This document shows, piece by piece, positions 42,816 through 52,446 of a stretch of DNA of 64,000 nt; the stretch's first letter is position 1, and the number at the start of each line of letters is the position of its first letter. Origin of the DNA: Streptomyces tendae. GTDB taxonomy: Bacteria > Actinomycetota > Actinomycetes > Streptomycetales > Streptomycetaceae. The stretch is taken from positions 3,596,001 to 3,660,000 of the forward strand of contig NZ_CP043959.1 in assembly GCF_008632955.1 (NCBI RefSeq), written 5' to 3'. The notes under the pieces were generated by a model. The model searched no databases, had not been told where the DNA came from, and saw only the letters and a program-made list of their open reading frames with translations. A program made the translations under genes and the position numbers.

Positions 42816-43478
42816 TCAGCCGGCGAAGCTGATCCGCACCCGTTCGAAGCCCAGGGAACGCAGCAGGCCCTGCAGCATCTCCCGGGTGTTGGCCTCCGCC
42901 CGGGCGGTGAGTTCGCTTTCCTCGGCCGCCTCCCGGATGTGCCGCACCGCCAGCTTCTGCACGGCCTGCTCGCTGTTGGGATTGTCCGAGAACAGGTCCC
43001 CGAGCCGGTCGAGCAGCCCGCGCTGCTTGGACACCGCGTAGGAGCGGTCCACGTCCAGTGCCGGAGTGCCGAGGCGCGCGCGGGGCAGCCGCAGGGTGGC
43101 CGAGGTGCGGTCCTCGTCGACCCGTACGTCGCCCTCCCTCAGCCCGCCGAGGTCCACATAGGCGTCGACGGTGCCCGCGCCCACGTACAGGGTGCGGCTG
43201 CCGCGGACGGCGTCGGGCAGGAACTTGGTGTCCTTCTCCAGGTCCACCACCACCTGGAAGTTGCCCGAGGCGGCGTCGTAGCGGCTGATGTCCTGGATGG
43301 ACTCGAGGAGCGCGGGCCCGGAGCGGTCGCGGGTCTCCGTGCCGAACACGTCCTTCAGCCCCGGCAGCACGCTCAGCCGGATCCCGGCGAACAGCACGGC
43401 CAGCAGCACCACCACGGAGCCCAGCACCTTCACCCAGCCGGGCACCCGCGCGGCCCGTCCCTTCACCGGAGTCGTCAT
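42816..43478 (-). CDS. DUF4230-domain membrane-anchored protein
   Basis: A 220-residue protein with one N-terminal membrane helix (WVKVLGSVVVLLAVLFAGI) and an extracytoplasmic DUF4230 domain: LLESIQDISRYDAASGNFQV, then YVGAGTVDAYVDLGGL and a helical C-terminus. DUF4230 proteins are single-span envelope proteins of unknown function. ATG 43478 is chosen as it begins the family sequence; upstream codons in frame are G/P/R-rich and not conserved-looking. Confidence 0.8.
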   Translation of the reverse strand: MTTPVKGRAARVPGWVKVLGSVVVLLAVLFAGIRLSVLPGLKDVFGTETRDRSGPALLESIQDISRYDAASGNFQVVVDLEKDTKFLPDAVRGSRTLYVGAGTVDAYVDLGGLREGDVRVDEDRTSATLRLPRARLGTPALDVDRSYAVSKQRGLLDRLGDLFSDNPNSEQAVQKLAVRHIREAAEESELTARAEANTREMLQGLLRSLGFERVRISFAG

Positions 43479-43613
43479 GGCGACGGCCCTCCTTCCTCCC
43501 GTCCGCATGCCCGCCATCCCACGGAACAGACAAGGCAGTTGGAGGACAGGCCCCGGCAACGGGAGCACGCGGGGGCGCACGGCCGGACAGCGGGCGGCCG
43601 ACCCGGGAGCAGG

Positions 43614-43988
43614 CTAGTCGGGGCCGGAGCGGGACCCGGGCCGCGCCAGCGCCGTGTCCAGGTCGGGCGACGGCGGCAGCAGCCGCGACAGGCCGGTGAT
43701 CCGCAGCATGCGCAGGGTCAGCGGGTGGGCGCAGACCAGCAGCAGCCGCCCGTGCGCCAGCCGGTGCCGGGCGCGCTGGAGCAGACGCAGGCCGGACGCG
43801 TCGAAGAACTCGATGTGGGTCAGGTCGATGACCACCCGGGTGTCCGCCTCGGCGGTGGCCAGATCCAGGTGCGGGACGATCTCCGAGGCGGCCGCGATGT
43901 CGATCTCGCCGCGGAACTCCAGCACCGTGTGGCCCCGTTCGCGGCGCACGCGCAGGTACCGGGTCAACGGCGGGGGTTCGTACCGCAC
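43614..43988 (-). CDS. STAS-domain anti-sigma-factor antagonist
   Basis: A 124-residue STAS protein. The phosphorylation site is the Ser in IEFFDASGLRLLQRA, preceded by VVIDLTH and by VLEFRGEIDIAAASEI, the classical SpoIIAA/RsbV layout. The unphosphorylated form would bind an anti-sigma kinase and free a sigma factor. GTG 43988 has GGAGG ten bases upstream. SpoIIE-type phosphatases at 47929 and 52502 are plausible but unproven partners. Confidence 0.85.
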   Translation of the reverse strand: MRYEPPPLTRYLRVRRERGHTVLEFRGEIDIAAASEIVPHLDLATAEADTRVVIDLTHIEFFDASGLRLLQRARHRLAHGRLLLVCAHPLTLRMLRITGLSRLLPPSPDLDTALARPGSRSGPD

Positions 43989-44082
43989 GACGCCATCGCC
44001 TCCAAGCCTGCTCCGTGTCACGAGGACGGGCCACCTGGCCTCAACACCGGTCCTCCTCCCGCAAGTTACCCGCCAACGACTG

Positions 44083-44111
44083 CATTCGAGCATGTTCGAA
44101 TGACATATGTC
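44083..44111. promoter_or_regulatory. Two adjoining palindromes upstream of the STAS gene
   Basis: CATTCGA and TCGAATG (44083-44089, 44096-44102) are perfect arms with a 6-bp spacer; GACATATGTC (44102-44111) adjoins. They lie in the divergent region between the STAS and VOC genes and may be operators. Confidence 0.4.
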
Positions 44112-44226
44112 GTCGCCGGGTGACCGAGTCGTTCGCCACTCTGCGCGGTGACTGAAAGCGGCGAGCGCGGACAGGTGTCCCTGGAGGCGGGGACGGAGCG
44201 CCCCGCACGGACGCTTCGGAGGAGAC

Positions 44227-44619
44227 ATGGCACTGGTGACCGCGGGTGTGGTGGTGCTCGACTGCGCCGAACCCGAAAAACTCGCCGAGTTCTACCGGGA
44301 GTTGCTGGAGGCTGACGACGTCGACGCGAGTGCCAACCGGGTGGAGATCCGGACCGCCGACGGCTTCCGCCTGGCCCTGCGCCGGGACGTCAACGCCACC
44401 GCGCCGAGCTGGCCCCGCCCGGAAAACTCCCTCCAGGCGCACCTGGAGTTCGTGACGGACGACCTGGACGGGGTGGAGCGGCGGATCGTGAGCCTGGGCG
44501 GCCGCCCGATGGAGAGCGGTGACTCCTCCGGACCCACCGAGGAGCGCGGGTACGCCGACCCGGCGGGACACTCCTTCACGGTGCGGCGGGGCGTGCCTAC
44601 GGCCCCGAAGCAGGGATGA
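44227..44619 (+). CDS. VOC family protein
   Basis: A 130-residue glyoxalase-fold protein: ALVTAGVVVLDCAEPEKLAE and FYRELLEAD in the first module, LQAHLEFVTDDLDGVERRIV and YADPAGHSFTVRR in the second. The metal-site Glu of the last strand is replaced by His-Ser-Phe-Thr, so it may be a binding protein rather than an enzyme. GGAGGA precedes ATG 44227. A strong hairpin follows. Confidence 0.78.
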   Translation: MALVTAGVVVLDCAEPEKLAEFYRELLEADDVDASANRVEIRTADGFRLALRRDVNATAPSWPRPENSLQAHLEFVTDDLDGVERRIVSLGGRPMESGDSSGPTEERGYADPAGHSFTVRRGVPTAPKQG

Positions 44620-44622
44620 GAA

Positions 44623-44658
44623 CGCCGGAGGGGCTGACAGGAGTCAGCCCCTCCGGCG
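44623..44658. terminator. Strong hairpin terminator
   Basis: A perfect 16-bp stem (CGCCGGAGGGGCTGAC with GTCAGCCCCTCCGGCG) and 4-nt loop between the convergent VOC and DUF4235 genes. Confidence 0.85.
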
Positions 44659-44693
44659 CTCGACTTGCGGCCGGAGACCCGTAACGGGCGGGG

Positions 44694-45005
44694 TCAGTCG
44701 CGGCCACCCTGGTCGGGGACCGGCCAGGTCCCCGTGGACCGTTCGATCGCCTTCGCCCCCGCGCGATCCACCGCGCTGCGCACCACCGCGAAGATCGCTC
44801 CCTGGATCGCCGCGGCCAGCAGAATCTCGCTCCAGCGGCGGTCCCGGTCCAGCGCGTCCGGCGCGTTGTCCTCCTTCTTGATCACCTTCCAGGTCTTCTG
44901 GAAGGCCATGCCCGCCACGGTGCCGCTGGTCCAGCCCAGCGCGAACCCGATCGGCTTGTACGCCAGGGGCAGCTTCTTCTTCGCCTTCTTGCTCTTCTTC
45001 GCCAC
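44694..45005 (-). CDS. DUF4235-domain membrane protein
   Basis: A 103-residue protein. A very basic N-terminus (MAKKSKKAKKKLPLAYKPIG) is followed by a helix (GFALGWTSGTVAGMAFQKTW), a charged loop and a second helix (EILLAAAIQGAIFAVVRSAVD). This is the DUF4235 pattern, a small actinobacterial membrane protein of unknown function. The start at the Lys-rich Met is standard for the family. Confidence 0.8.
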   Translation of the reverse strand: MAKKSKKAKKKLPLAYKPIGFALGWTSGTVAGMAFQKTWKVIKKEDNAPDALDRDRRWSEILLAAAIQGAIFAVVRSAVDRAGAKAIERSTGTWPVPDQGGRD

Positions 45006-45098
45006 GTCGCTCTCCTCGGTCGGCTGCGTCGTCTCGTGGATGAATGGTCGGTCGGCCCAGGGGCCACAGGCCGGGGGCCGGAACTCAAAGCCCGGAAG

Positions 45099-46127
45099 TC
45101 AGGGGCGCCCGCGCGCCGCGACCTCCTCACCGGCCGGCACCGGCCCCGGAGGGGTGCCGTCACCGAACGGCCGGCCGCCCAGCTCCTCCCGGTGGTGGGG
45201 AGTCGTCCAGCCGGCCAGGTCGGGCCCGAGCGGGACGATGCCGGACGGGTTGATGCCGGTGTGCACCTGGTAGTAGTGGCGCTTGATGTGGTCGAAGTCC
45301 ACGGTGTCGCCGAACCCCGGCGTCTGGTACAGGTCACGGACGTAACCCCACAGCACCCGGCTCTCCGTCAGCTTCCAGCGGTTGCACTTGAAGTGGCCGT
45401 GGTACACCGCGTCGAACCGCACCAGCGTGGTGAACAGCCGGATGTCCGCCTCGGTGATGGTGTCGCCCACCAGGTACCGCTGCCGTTCCAGCCGGCGCCC
45501 GAGCGACTCCAGACGCCGGAACAGCGCCGTGCAGGCGGTCTCGTACTTCTCCTGCCCGTTCGCGAAACCCGCCTTGTACACACCGTTGTTGACGTCGTGG
45601 AAGACGTCGTCCATCAGCGCGTCCATCTCGTCGCGCCGCTCCGCGGGATACAGGTCGGGCGCGCCCTCGCGGTGCAGGGCCGTCCACTCGGTCGCGAAGT
45701 CCAGGGTGCTCTGCTGGTAGTCGTTGGTGACCAGCTGTCCGCTGGGCACGTCCACCACGGCCGGCACGCTCACCCCGCCCGGGTAGTCCGTCTCCCGCCG
45801 GTCGTAGGCCTCGCTCAGGTACCGGATGCCGAGCACCGGGTCACGGCCGCCGGGGTCCAGCGTGAAGCGCCAGCTGCGGTCGTCCTGGATCGGGTCCGTG
45901 ACGGCCAGGGACACCGCGTCCTCCAGCCCCAGCAGCCGCCGTGAGACCAGCGCGCGGCTCGCCCACGGGCAGGCCCGGCTCACCACCAGGCGGTAGCGCC
46001 CGGCCTCCACCGGCCATCCGTCGCGGCCGTCCGCCGTGATCCGGTCCGCGAAGTGGGCCCTGGACCGCTTGAACGCCTTCTTCCCGTAGGAGCTGTTGCC
46101 GCCGCCTCCGTCGTCGCGGCCGCTCAT
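45099..46127 (-). CDS. Glutathionyl-hydroquinone reductase-like (xi-class GST)
   Basis: A 342-residue xi-class GST fold. The catalytic Cys is in VVSRACPWASRALV; conserved class motifs follow: DPVLGIRYLSEAY, SVPAVVDVPSGQLVTNDYQQ, DDVFHDVNNGVYKAGFA and FDAVYHGHFKCN. These enzymes reduce glutathionyl-quinones; since Streptomyces use mycothiol, the thiol partner here is open. The ATG at 46127 begins the usual N-terminus. It is divergent from the CDF transporter gene with ~100 bp between. Confidence 0.88.
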   Translation of the reverse strand: MSGRDDGGGGNSSYGKKAFKRSRAHFADRITADGRDGWPVEAGRYRLVVSRACPWASRALVSRRLLGLEDAVSLAVTDPIQDDRSWRFTLDPGGRDPVLGIRYLSEAYDRRETDYPGGVSVPAVVDVPSGQLVTNDYQQSTLDFATEWTALHREGAPDLYPAERRDEMDALMDDVFHDVNNGVYKAGFANGQEKYETACTALFRRLESLGRRLERQRYLVGDTITEADIRLFTTLVRFDAVYHGHFKCNRWKLTESRVLWGYVRDLYQTPGFGDTVDFDHIKRHYYQVHTGINPSGIVPLGPDLAGWTTPHHREELGGRPFGDGTPPGPVPAGEEVAARGRP

Positions 46128-46226
46128 GGTCGTCTCCCTCTGTCGTCGGTACGTCCCTGTGACCGCGTTCCCCGTTTTCCCTCGACGGCACGGTATGAGC
46201 TGGGCCGACCGGGGCAATCGCCTCGC

Positions 46227-47174
46227 GTGACTACACGATCGGATCGCAAGACGCGGGTCACCGTGCTGGTGGCGCTCGCGGCCAACCTGGTGATCGCGGC
46301 CGCCAAGGCGGTCGGCGGTCTGGCCGCCGCCTCCCCGGCGCTGCTGTCGGAGGCGGCGCACTCGGTGGCCGACAGCGTCAACGAAATCTTCCTGCTGGCC
46401 GCCCTGCGCCGCAGCCGGCGCCCCGCCGACCGCCGTCACCCCTTCGGCTACGGCAAGGAACGGTTCTTCTGGTCGCTGCTCGCGGCCGTCGGGATCTTCG
46501 TGATGGGCGGCTGCTTCTCCTTCTACCAGGGGATCGACGCCCTGCGGAACGGAGGAGAGGAAGAGCTGAGCGGTTACGTCGCCGGACTCGTCGTGCTCGG
46601 CGTGGCCCTGCTCGCCGAGGGCGGTTCGTTGCTGCGCGCCCTCTACCAGGTGCGCCGGCAGGGCGGCGGACTCGGGGACCCGGCGCTGCGCACGGTCATC
46701 GCCGAGGACGGCACCGCGGTGATCGGCGTCACCCTGGCCATCGTCGGCATGGCCCTGCACATGCGCACCGGACAGGTGGTGTGGGAGGCGTCCGCCTCGC
46801 TCGCCATCGGCGTCCTGCTGGTGTACGTCGCCTACCGGCTCGGCCGCGAGGCCCGCGACCAGCTGATCGGCGAGGCCGCCGACCCGCGGGCGACCGAGCG
46901 AATTCGTGAACTCCTGTGCGCCCAGCCCGAGATAGACAGCGTCGAGGCGCTGTTCACGATGAAGACCGGGCTCGACACCGCCTTGGTGGCCGCGCGGATC
47001 GATCTGGTTCCGGGCCTCGACAGCGAGCGGGTCGAACAGGTCGCCGTACGCATCAAGCGCTCCATCGTCCGGACGGTCCCCGAGGCGGAGCAGGTGTTCC
47101 TGGACGTCACCGACCGGGGCGCCGTGGAGGCATGGGAGGGCCCCGCCGCGACGGGGGAACGCGGCGGGGCCTGA
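46227..47174 (+). CDS. Cation diffusion facilitator (CDF) family transporter
   Basis: A 315-residue CDF transporter. Six membrane helices are visible; the metal-site helix is LLSEAAHSVADSVNEIFLLA and the loop HPFGYGKERFFW is typical of the family. The cytosolic C-terminal domain (IRELLCAQPEIDSVEALFTM onward) has the ferredoxin-like dimerization fold. It exports Zn, Mn or Fe; which one cannot be told. GTG 46227 is the first start that keeps the basic N-terminus TTRSDRKTRV. Confidence 0.85.
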   Translation: MTTRSDRKTRVTVLVALAANLVIAAAKAVGGLAAASPALLSEAAHSVADSVNEIFLLAALRRSRRPADRRHPFGYGKERFFWSLLAAVGIFVMGGCFSFYQGIDALRNGGEEELSGYVAGLVVLGVALLAEGGSLLRALYQVRRQGGGLGDPALRTVIAEDGTAVIGVTLAIVGMALHMRTGQVVWEASASLAIGVLLVYVAYRLGREARDQLIGEAADPRATERIRELLCAQPEIDSVEALFTMKTGLDTALVAARIDLVPGLDSERVEQVAVRIKRSIVRTVPEAEQVFLDVTDRGAVEAWEGPAATGERGGA

Positions 47175-47249
47175 CGCTCGTGTGCCCGGGGGCCGGGGCT
47201 TCATGCGCACCGGGCCGGAAGATTCTCCCGGCCCGTCGCACCGCATCCG

Positions 47250-47693
47250 TCAGCCCTGCCCGGACCGCTCCAGAACGAAGACCGGAATCTCACGGCTGGT
47301 CTTCTTCTGGTAGTCCTCGTACGGCGGGTACGCCTCCACCGCGCGCTTCCACCACTCGGCTTTCTCCTCCCCGGTGACCTCACGGGCCGTCATGTCCCAC
47401 TTGGAGGGGCCGTCCTGGAGTTCGACATGCGGATCTGCCTGCACGTTGAAGTACCAGACCGGATGCTTGGGCGCTCCGCCCAGCGAGGCCACCACCGCGT
47501 AGCGGCCCCCGTGCTCCACCCGCATGACCGGGGTCTTGCGCAGCTTGCCGCTCTTCGCGCCCCGGCTGGTCAGGACGACGACGGGCCTGCCCTGCAGCGT
47601 CGTCCCCTCCGTACCGCCGGACCGCTCGTACAGGTCCACCTGATCCCGCACCCAGGCCGTCGGGCTGGGCTCGTACTCGCCTTCGAGAGGCAT
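47250..47693 (-). CDS. F420-dependent (DDN-type) nitroreductase family protein
   Basis: A 147-residue split-barrel protein of the deazaflavin-dependent nitroreductase family. Signature stretches are [40 protein letters not shown] and [11 protein letters not shown]420-binding Lys/Arg occur in SGKLRKTP. The start at 47693 gives the standard [11 protein letters not shown]-terminus. It probably uses F420H2 to reduce quinones or nitro compounds; the substrate is unknown. Confidence 0.87.
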   Translation of the reverse strand: MPLEGEYEPSPTAWVRDQVDLYERSGGTEGTTLQGRPVVVLTSRGAKSGKLRKTPVMRVEHGGRYAVVASLGGAPKHPVWYFNVQADPHVELQDGPSKWDMTAREVTGEEKAEWWKRAVEAYPPYEDYQKKTSREIPVFVLERSGQG

Positions 47694-47928
47694 GGCATCC
47701 GTCCCATCGTTCTCGCGTTGTGCGGCCGAGTCGATCATTTCTCCCACACCGCCGCACGCGGAAGTCGTCCGAACCGGCGTGTCCCGGCCACGGGCGGCCG
47801 GAGTCGCCCCGGCACCCTGCCGCGTCCCGGGCGGCGGCCGGGCGAGTTGCCCCGTCGGCGGAGCGCCGATTTGATGGACGAAGGCCCGCGAAGCCCAGGA
47901 CGTGATCGAATCCGGGAGGCTGGACATC

Positions 47929-49677
47929 GTGGCAGCAGCGGATCCCGCAGCCGAACCGCCGGGCGTCGCGGACGCGATCCGGACGGCGGGCGAACGGGCC
48001 GGCCCGGCCCTTCGGGCCCTGCTGACCTGCTCCGATCTCGGACTCGCCGTGTGGGACACCGGTCTGCGCTGTGTCTGGGCCAACGACGTCGTCGGCCGAT
48101 ACGACGGCATCCCCCGTGAGCGGCGGCTCGGACGGCCACCGCATCAGGCGCTCGCCGGCGACGCCGCCGGGCTGGAGGCGGTCATGCGGGAGGTGCTCGC
48201 CACCGGCCACTGCGCCGTCGGCCGCGAGTACCGCGTCCCGCCCGGCCCCGGGGAACGGGCGCCCCGGGTCCTCACCGCGTCCTTCCTCCGGCTGGGCGAC
48301 ACGGACGGCCGCCCACTCGGCGTGTGCCTGCTGGTGCTGGACGTCAGGAACGGCCGGGGCGTGGGGGACCGGCTGGCCGTGATCAGCGAGGCCGGCGCCC
48401 GGATCGGTACCACCCTGGACGTCATGCGCACGGCACAGGAACTCGCCGACTTCTCCGTTCCCCTGCTCGCCGACTACGTGACCGTCGACCTGACCGAGGC
48501 GGTACGGCTCGGCGGCGAGCCGCTGGAGCTGCTCGGTTCGGCCGACGGACGCGTGCCGACCTTCCGGCGGGCCGGCGTCGCCTCCGTCCTCGACGGCACC
48601 CCCGAGTCCCTGTGGGCCACCGGCGAGGGCGTCTACGTCCCCGAGGCGTCCCCGTTCATGCAGGTCCTCCGGTCCGGCCGCCCGCTGCTCCAGCCGCGCC
48701 TCGACACCTCCCCGGGCAGCTGGCTGGACAGCGACCCGGCACGGGCCGAGAAGATCGAGCAGTACGGCATGCACTCCCTGCTCGTCGTCCCGGTCCGGGC
48801 CCGCGGCCTCCTCATGGGCGTGGCGGTCTTCGTGCGGGCGGGCAATCCGGCCCCCTTCGACGACGGCGACCGGCTGCTCGCCGAGGAACTGGTCTCCCGC
48901 GCCGCTCTCAGCCTGGACAACGCCCGCCGCTACACCCGCGAACGCACGGCGGCGCTCACCCTGCAGCGCAGTCTCCTGCCGCGCCGCGTGGACGGCGGCG
49001 ACGCCCTGGAGGTGGCCGCCCGCTACCTCCCCGCGGACGCCGAGTACAGCGCGGGAGGCGACTGGTTCGACGTCTTCGGGCTGCCCGGCGGACGGACGGC
49101 GCTCGTCGTCGGCGACGTGGTCGGACACGGCATCGCCGCGGCGGCAGCCATGGGACGGCTGCGCACGGCGATACGGACGCTGGCCGACCTCGACTTCTCC
49201 CCGGCGGACCTGCTCGCCAGCCTGGACCGGACGTCCGTCCACCTGTCCGCGGACAACGACGCGAGCGAGACGGAGCGGTGCACCATCGGGGCCACCTGTG
49301 TCTACGCGGTGTACGACCCGGCCGCCCGGACGTGCGCGGTGGCCCTGGCCGGGCACCCGCCACCCGTCGTGGCCCACCCCGACGGCCACGTCGCCTTCCC
49401 CGAGCTGCCCCCGGGCACACCGCTCGGCTACGGCGTGCTGCCGTACGAGTCGACGGTCCTCGACCTGCCGGCGGGCGGGCTGATCGCCCTGTACTCCGAC
49501 GGGCTCGTCGAGGACCGCCGGCAGGACATCGACGTGGGGATGGAACGCGTGCGGGAGGCACTCGCCCGGGGGCGGACCACACCGTCCCTGGACGACCTGT
49601 GCACGGAGGTCGTCGAAACGCTGCCCACCCGTACCCCCCGGGACGACGTCACCCTCCTCCTGGCCCGCACCCACTGA
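47929..49677 (+). CDS. PAS/GAF sensor with SpoIIE-type PP2C phosphatase
   Basis: A 582-residue signalling phosphatase. The N-terminal ~125 residues are PAS-like ([20 protein letters not shown]); residues about 140-320 are a GAF domain ([20 protein letters not shown]); the rest is a PP2C/SpoIIE catalytic domain with metal-binding Asp in [13 protein letters not shown] and [14 protein letters not shown], and the late [10 protein letters not shown]. It would dephosphorylate STAS antagonists. GTG 47929 is chosen for GGGAGG nine bases upstream; GTG 47902 is possible. Confidence 0.85.
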   Translation: MAAADPAAEPPGVADAIRTAGERAGPALRALLTCSDLGLAVWDTGLRCVWANDVVGRYDGIPRERRLGRPPHQALAGDAAGLEAVMREVLATGHCAVGREYRVPPGPGERAPRVLTASFLRLGDTDGRPLGVCLLVLDVRNGRGVGDRLAVISEAGARIGTTLDVMRTAQELADFSVPLLADYVTVDLTEAVRLGGEPLELLGSADGRVPTFRRAGVASVLDGTPESLWATGEGVYVPEASPFMQVLRSGRPLLQPRLDTSPGSWLDSDPARAEKIEQYGMHSLLVVPVRARGLLMGVAVFVRAGNPAPFDDGDRLLAEELVSRAALSLDNARRYTRERTAALTLQRSLLPRRVDGGDALEVAARYLPADAEYSAGGDWFDVFGLPGGRTALVVGDVVGHGIAAAAAMGRLRTAIRTLADLDFSPADLLASLDRTSVHLSADNDASETERCTIGATCVYAVYDPAARTCAVALAGHPPPVVAHPDGHVAFPELPPGTPLGYGVLPYESTVLDLPAGGLIALYSDGLVEDRRQDIDVGMERVREALARGRTTPSLDDLCTEVVETLPTRTPRDDVTLLLARTH

Positions 49678-49867
49678 CCGTCGTTCCAGGGGGACGGTGC
49701 CCTGCGGTCGGCCCGGGCGGCTGGGTCGGGTCGCCCCCGCCGCCCCTTCCCGCCCCGTCCCAGGGCTGCGCCCCGGACCCCTCGGCCCTGCGGCCCGCCC
49801 CGTCCGCCGGACGAGCCCAGGCCGTGAGACCGGCCGCCCGCGTGCCGTCCATCCGGCGGAACGCAAT

Positions 49868-50013
49868 GCCGTGCGACCGGTCGCTTGCCGTGCGTGGGGC
49901 GGGTTCCGGCGCGGTGCGGCCGGTGCCCGCCGTGCGTGGGGCGGGATCCGGTGCGATGCGGCCGCCCGCGTGCCGTGCGTGGGGCGGTTCCGGTGCCGTG
50001 CGGCCGGGCGCGT
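49868..50013. repeat. Short tandem repeat, 42-43 bp period
   Basis: Three units begin with GCCGTGCGTGGGGCGG at 49887, 49929 and 49972, each followed by TTCCGG or ATCCGG and a GCGGCCG-type end; a shorter GCCGTGCG unit starts at 49868. The array lies in the 371-bp gap between the convergent phosphatase and LysE genes. Confidence 0.7.
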
Positions 50014-50048
50014 GACGTCCGTCGGGCCGTGGGGGCGGGCGCGGTCCG

Positions 50049-50681
50049 TCAGGACGGGGACAGGGCCATGCGCAGCGCGAGTGCCGTCATGACGGCACTC
50101 GCGACCAGCGCCGTCGCCAATCGTCCGCGGTGGCCCGTCAGCGCCCGGCCCAGCAGGGCACCGCCGCCGGCGAGGAGCACCTGCCAGCTCGCCGAGGCGG
50201 CGAACGCGGCCGTCACGAACACGGCGCGCTCCGCGGCCCCGGCAGCCGCCCCGCCCTGCGAGCCGAGCACGAGCGCCGCGAAGTAGATCACCGTCGTCGG
50301 GTTGAGCAGGGTGATCCCCAGCAGCGCCAGATACGCCCGCACGGAGCTCGGGGGCGTGGCACCGGCCTGGGTGGCGAGCCGCCGGCCGCGGTACTGCCGT
50401 ACGGCGGTGGCAGCGCCCCAGGCCGCCAGCGCGGCCAGCACCAGCACGCACACCCGGCGCAGCTGTCCCAGCGCCGGACGCAGGGCGCCGGCGAGGGCCG
50501 ATCCGCCGAGGACGGCGGTGAGCGCGTACAGACCGTCGGCCGTGGCGACGCCGAGGGCCGCGCACACCCCGGTGCGCAGGGACGTACGGGCGGTGAGGGA
50601 GACGAGGTAGGTGCCGACGGCGCCCACGGGGACGGCGATGCCGTAGCCGGCCAGCAGCCCCGCGAGCAGCGCGGCCGTCAC
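50049..50681 (-). CDS. LysE/RhtB-family amino acid exporter
   Basis: A 210-residue membrane protein with six helices. The N-terminal GYGIAVPVGAVGTYLVSLTA is the family signature, as is LGITLLNPTTVIYFAALVL in the centre. Members export amino acids or similar metabolites. GTG 50681 begins the first helix; the in-frame sequence upstream is Arg-rich and unlike the family. It is divergent from the flavoprotein gene. Confidence 0.85.
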   Translation of the reverse strand: MTAALLAGLLAGYGIAVPVGAVGTYLVSLTARTSLRTGVCAALGVATADGLYALTAVLGGSALAGALRPALGQLRRVCVLVLAALAAWGAATAVRQYRGRRLATQAGATPPSSVRAYLALLGITLLNPTTVIYFAALVLGSQGGAAAGAAERAVFVTAAFAASASWQVLLAGGGALLGRALTGHRGRLATALVASAVMTALALRMALSPS

Positions 50682-50866
50682 GAGCGCGCGGGAGTCGGAC
50701 CTTCCCCGGCGCCGGACTGCTGCTGTCGGCCCGCGACGACGGCGAGGGCGGACGACGGCAGCGGAAGCGTGTACGTGGACATGGGCAGGATCCTGGAGCC
50801 TGCCCCCCGGCACCGGCAATCGGTTTTCCGTCCGGGTCCCGGGCCGGGGGTGGTTAGGGTGCCCGG

Positions 50867-51391
50867 GTGACCGACAAGCCCTTCCTCTACGTCGTCGTCT
50901 GCGCCGCCGGTGTCGCCGCGGACGTCCACCAGCTGATCACCGCCGCGCAGGAGCGCGGCTGGGAGGTCGGTGTCATCGCCACGCCGACGGCGACGAACGG
51001 CTTCTTCGACGCCGCCGCCGTCGAGACGCGGACCGGCCGCGCCATCCGCTCCGCCTGGCGAAGGCCCGAGGACCCGCGCCCCTTCCCGGCGCCGGACGCC
51101 GTGGTGGTCGCGCCGGCCACCTTCAACACCGTCAACAAGTGGGCGGCCGGCATCGCCGACACCCTCGCCGTCGGCACCCTGTGCGAGGCCGCCGGGCTCG
51201 GGGTGCCGATCGCCGTCCTGCCCTGCGTCGCCGATGCCCTGGCCGCCCACCCGGCCTACCGGGACAGCGTCGCCCGGCTGCGCGGCATGGGCGTCCGCTT
51301 CGGCGACCCCTACGCCGGCGGGCCCGAAGCGGACGGCGTACGGCGGGAGTTCCGCTGGGAGAGTGCCCTGGACCTGCTGCGGCGAGCCTGA
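50867..51391 (+). CDS. Flavoprotein (PPC decarboxylase/HFCD-like)
   Basis: A 174-residue protein of the homo-oligomeric flavin-containing Cys decarboxylase fold: YVVVCAAGVAADVHQLITAA, then VVVAPATFNTVNKWAAGIAD (FMN-binding PATFNT) and AAGLGVPIAVLPCV. It is shorter than Dfp and lacks the synthetase half, so it is probably a separate FMN enzyme. GTG 50867 gives the standard N-terminus. Confidence 0.82.
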   Translation: MTDKPFLYVVVCAAGVAADVHQLITAAQERGWEVGVIATPTATNGFFDAAAVETRTGRAIRSAWRRPEDPRPFPAPDAVVVAPATFNTVNKWAAGIADTLAVGTLCEAAGLGVPIAVLPCVADALAAHPAYRDSVARLRGMGVRFGDPYAGGPEADGVRREFRWESALDLLRRA

Positions 51392-51469
51392 GCCGCACCC
51401 GGCTTCGAGTGCGCACGAACACGTACGCTCCTGCGACAGGAACCGTTCCCGACGGCAGGAGCAGCAACG

Positions 51470-52438
51470 ATGCAGTACGTGAAGCTCGGTTCGACGGGCC
51501 TGGAGGTCTCGCGCGTCTGCCTGGGATGCATGACCTACGGCGATCCCGGCCGCGGCAACCACGAGTGGACCCTCGACGAGGAGGCGTCCCGGCCGCTGAT
51601 CCGGCAGGCGCTGGATGCGGGGATCACCTTCTTCGACACCGCGAACGTGTATTCCGACGGCACCAGCGAGGAGATCGTCGGCCGGGCCCTGCGCGACTTC
51701 GCCCGCCGTGACGACGTCGTGCTCGCCACCAAGGTGAACGGCCGGATGCGGCCCGGACCCAACGGCGCCGGCCTCTCCCGCAAGGCGATCATGACGGAGC
51801 TGGACCACAGCCTGCGCCGCCTCGGCACCGACTACGTCGACCTCTACCAGATCCACCGCTTCGACCCGCACACGCCCGTCGAGGAGACGATGGAGGCGCT
51901 GCACGACGTCGTCAAGGCGGGCAAGGTCCGCTACATCGGGGCCAGTTCGATGTACGCCTGGCAGTTCTCCAAGGCGCAGTACACCGCCGAACTGCGCGGC
52001 TGGACGACGTTCGTGTCCATGCAGAACCACTACAACCTCCTCTACCGCGAGGAGGAGCGGGAGATGCTGCCGCTCTGCGCCGACCAGGGCGTGGGCGTGG
52101 TGCCGTGGAGCCCGCTCGCCCGCGGCCGGCTCACCCGGGAGTGGAACGCCACCACCGAACGCAGCGCCACCGACCAGTTCGGCAGCACCCTGTACCAGGA
52201 GGGTGACCGCGCGATCGTGGAGGCGGTGGCCCGCGTCGCCGAGGCCCGCGGTGTGCCGCGCGCCCAGGTCGCCCTCGCCTGGCTGCTCCACCAGGACACG
52301 GTCACCGCGCCCATCGTCGGAGCGGCGAAGCCCGGGCACATCGAGGACGCCGTGGCCGCCGTCGACCTCGAACTCACCGACAAGGAGATCGAGGAACTCG
52401 AACAGCCCTACACGCCCCACCCCATCGCCGGCCACTGA
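51470..52438 (+). CDS. Aldo/keto reductase
   Basis: A 322-residue AKR. The catalytic tetrad appears as the Asp and Tyr in FFDTANVYSDGTSEE, the Lys in VVLATKVNG and the His in YQIHRFDPHTP; NADPH-binding sequence is near IVGAAKPGHIEDAV. It resembles the YajO/PdxI-like group that includes general aldehyde and ketone reductases. ATG 51470 starts the standard MQYVKLGSTGLEVS. The physiological substrate is unknown. Confidence 0.9.
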   Translation: MQYVKLGSTGLEVSRVCLGCMTYGDPGRGNHEWTLDEEASRPLIRQALDAGITFFDTANVYSDGTSEEIVGRALRDFARRDDVVLATKVNGRMRPGPNGAGLSRKAIMTELDHSLRRLGTDYVDLYQIHRFDPHTPVEETMEALHDVVKAGKVRYIGASSMYAWQFSKAQYTAELRGWTTFVSMQNHYNLLYREEEREMLPLCADQGVGVVPWSPLARGRLTREWNATTERSATDQFGSTLYQEGDRAIVEAVARVAEARGVPRAQVALAWLLHQDTVTAPIVGAAKPGHIEDAVAAVDLELTDKEIEELEQPYTPHPIAGH

Positions 52439-52446
52439 ACGCCCGG

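Noticed and set aside
44085..44100. Possible LexA (SOS) box near the STAS gene
   Set aside because: The half-sites TCGA and TCGA are separated by 6 bases; the actinobacterial SOS box TCGAAC-N4-GTTCGA needs 8 between them.
49868..50013. CRISPR-like array
   Set aside because: There are only three units, no unique spacers, and no cas genes; it is a plain tandem repeat.
47380..50565. A long minus-strand open frame (about 1060 codons)
   Set aside because: It lies opposite the well-supported PAS/GAF phosphatase gene and has no recognisable domain.
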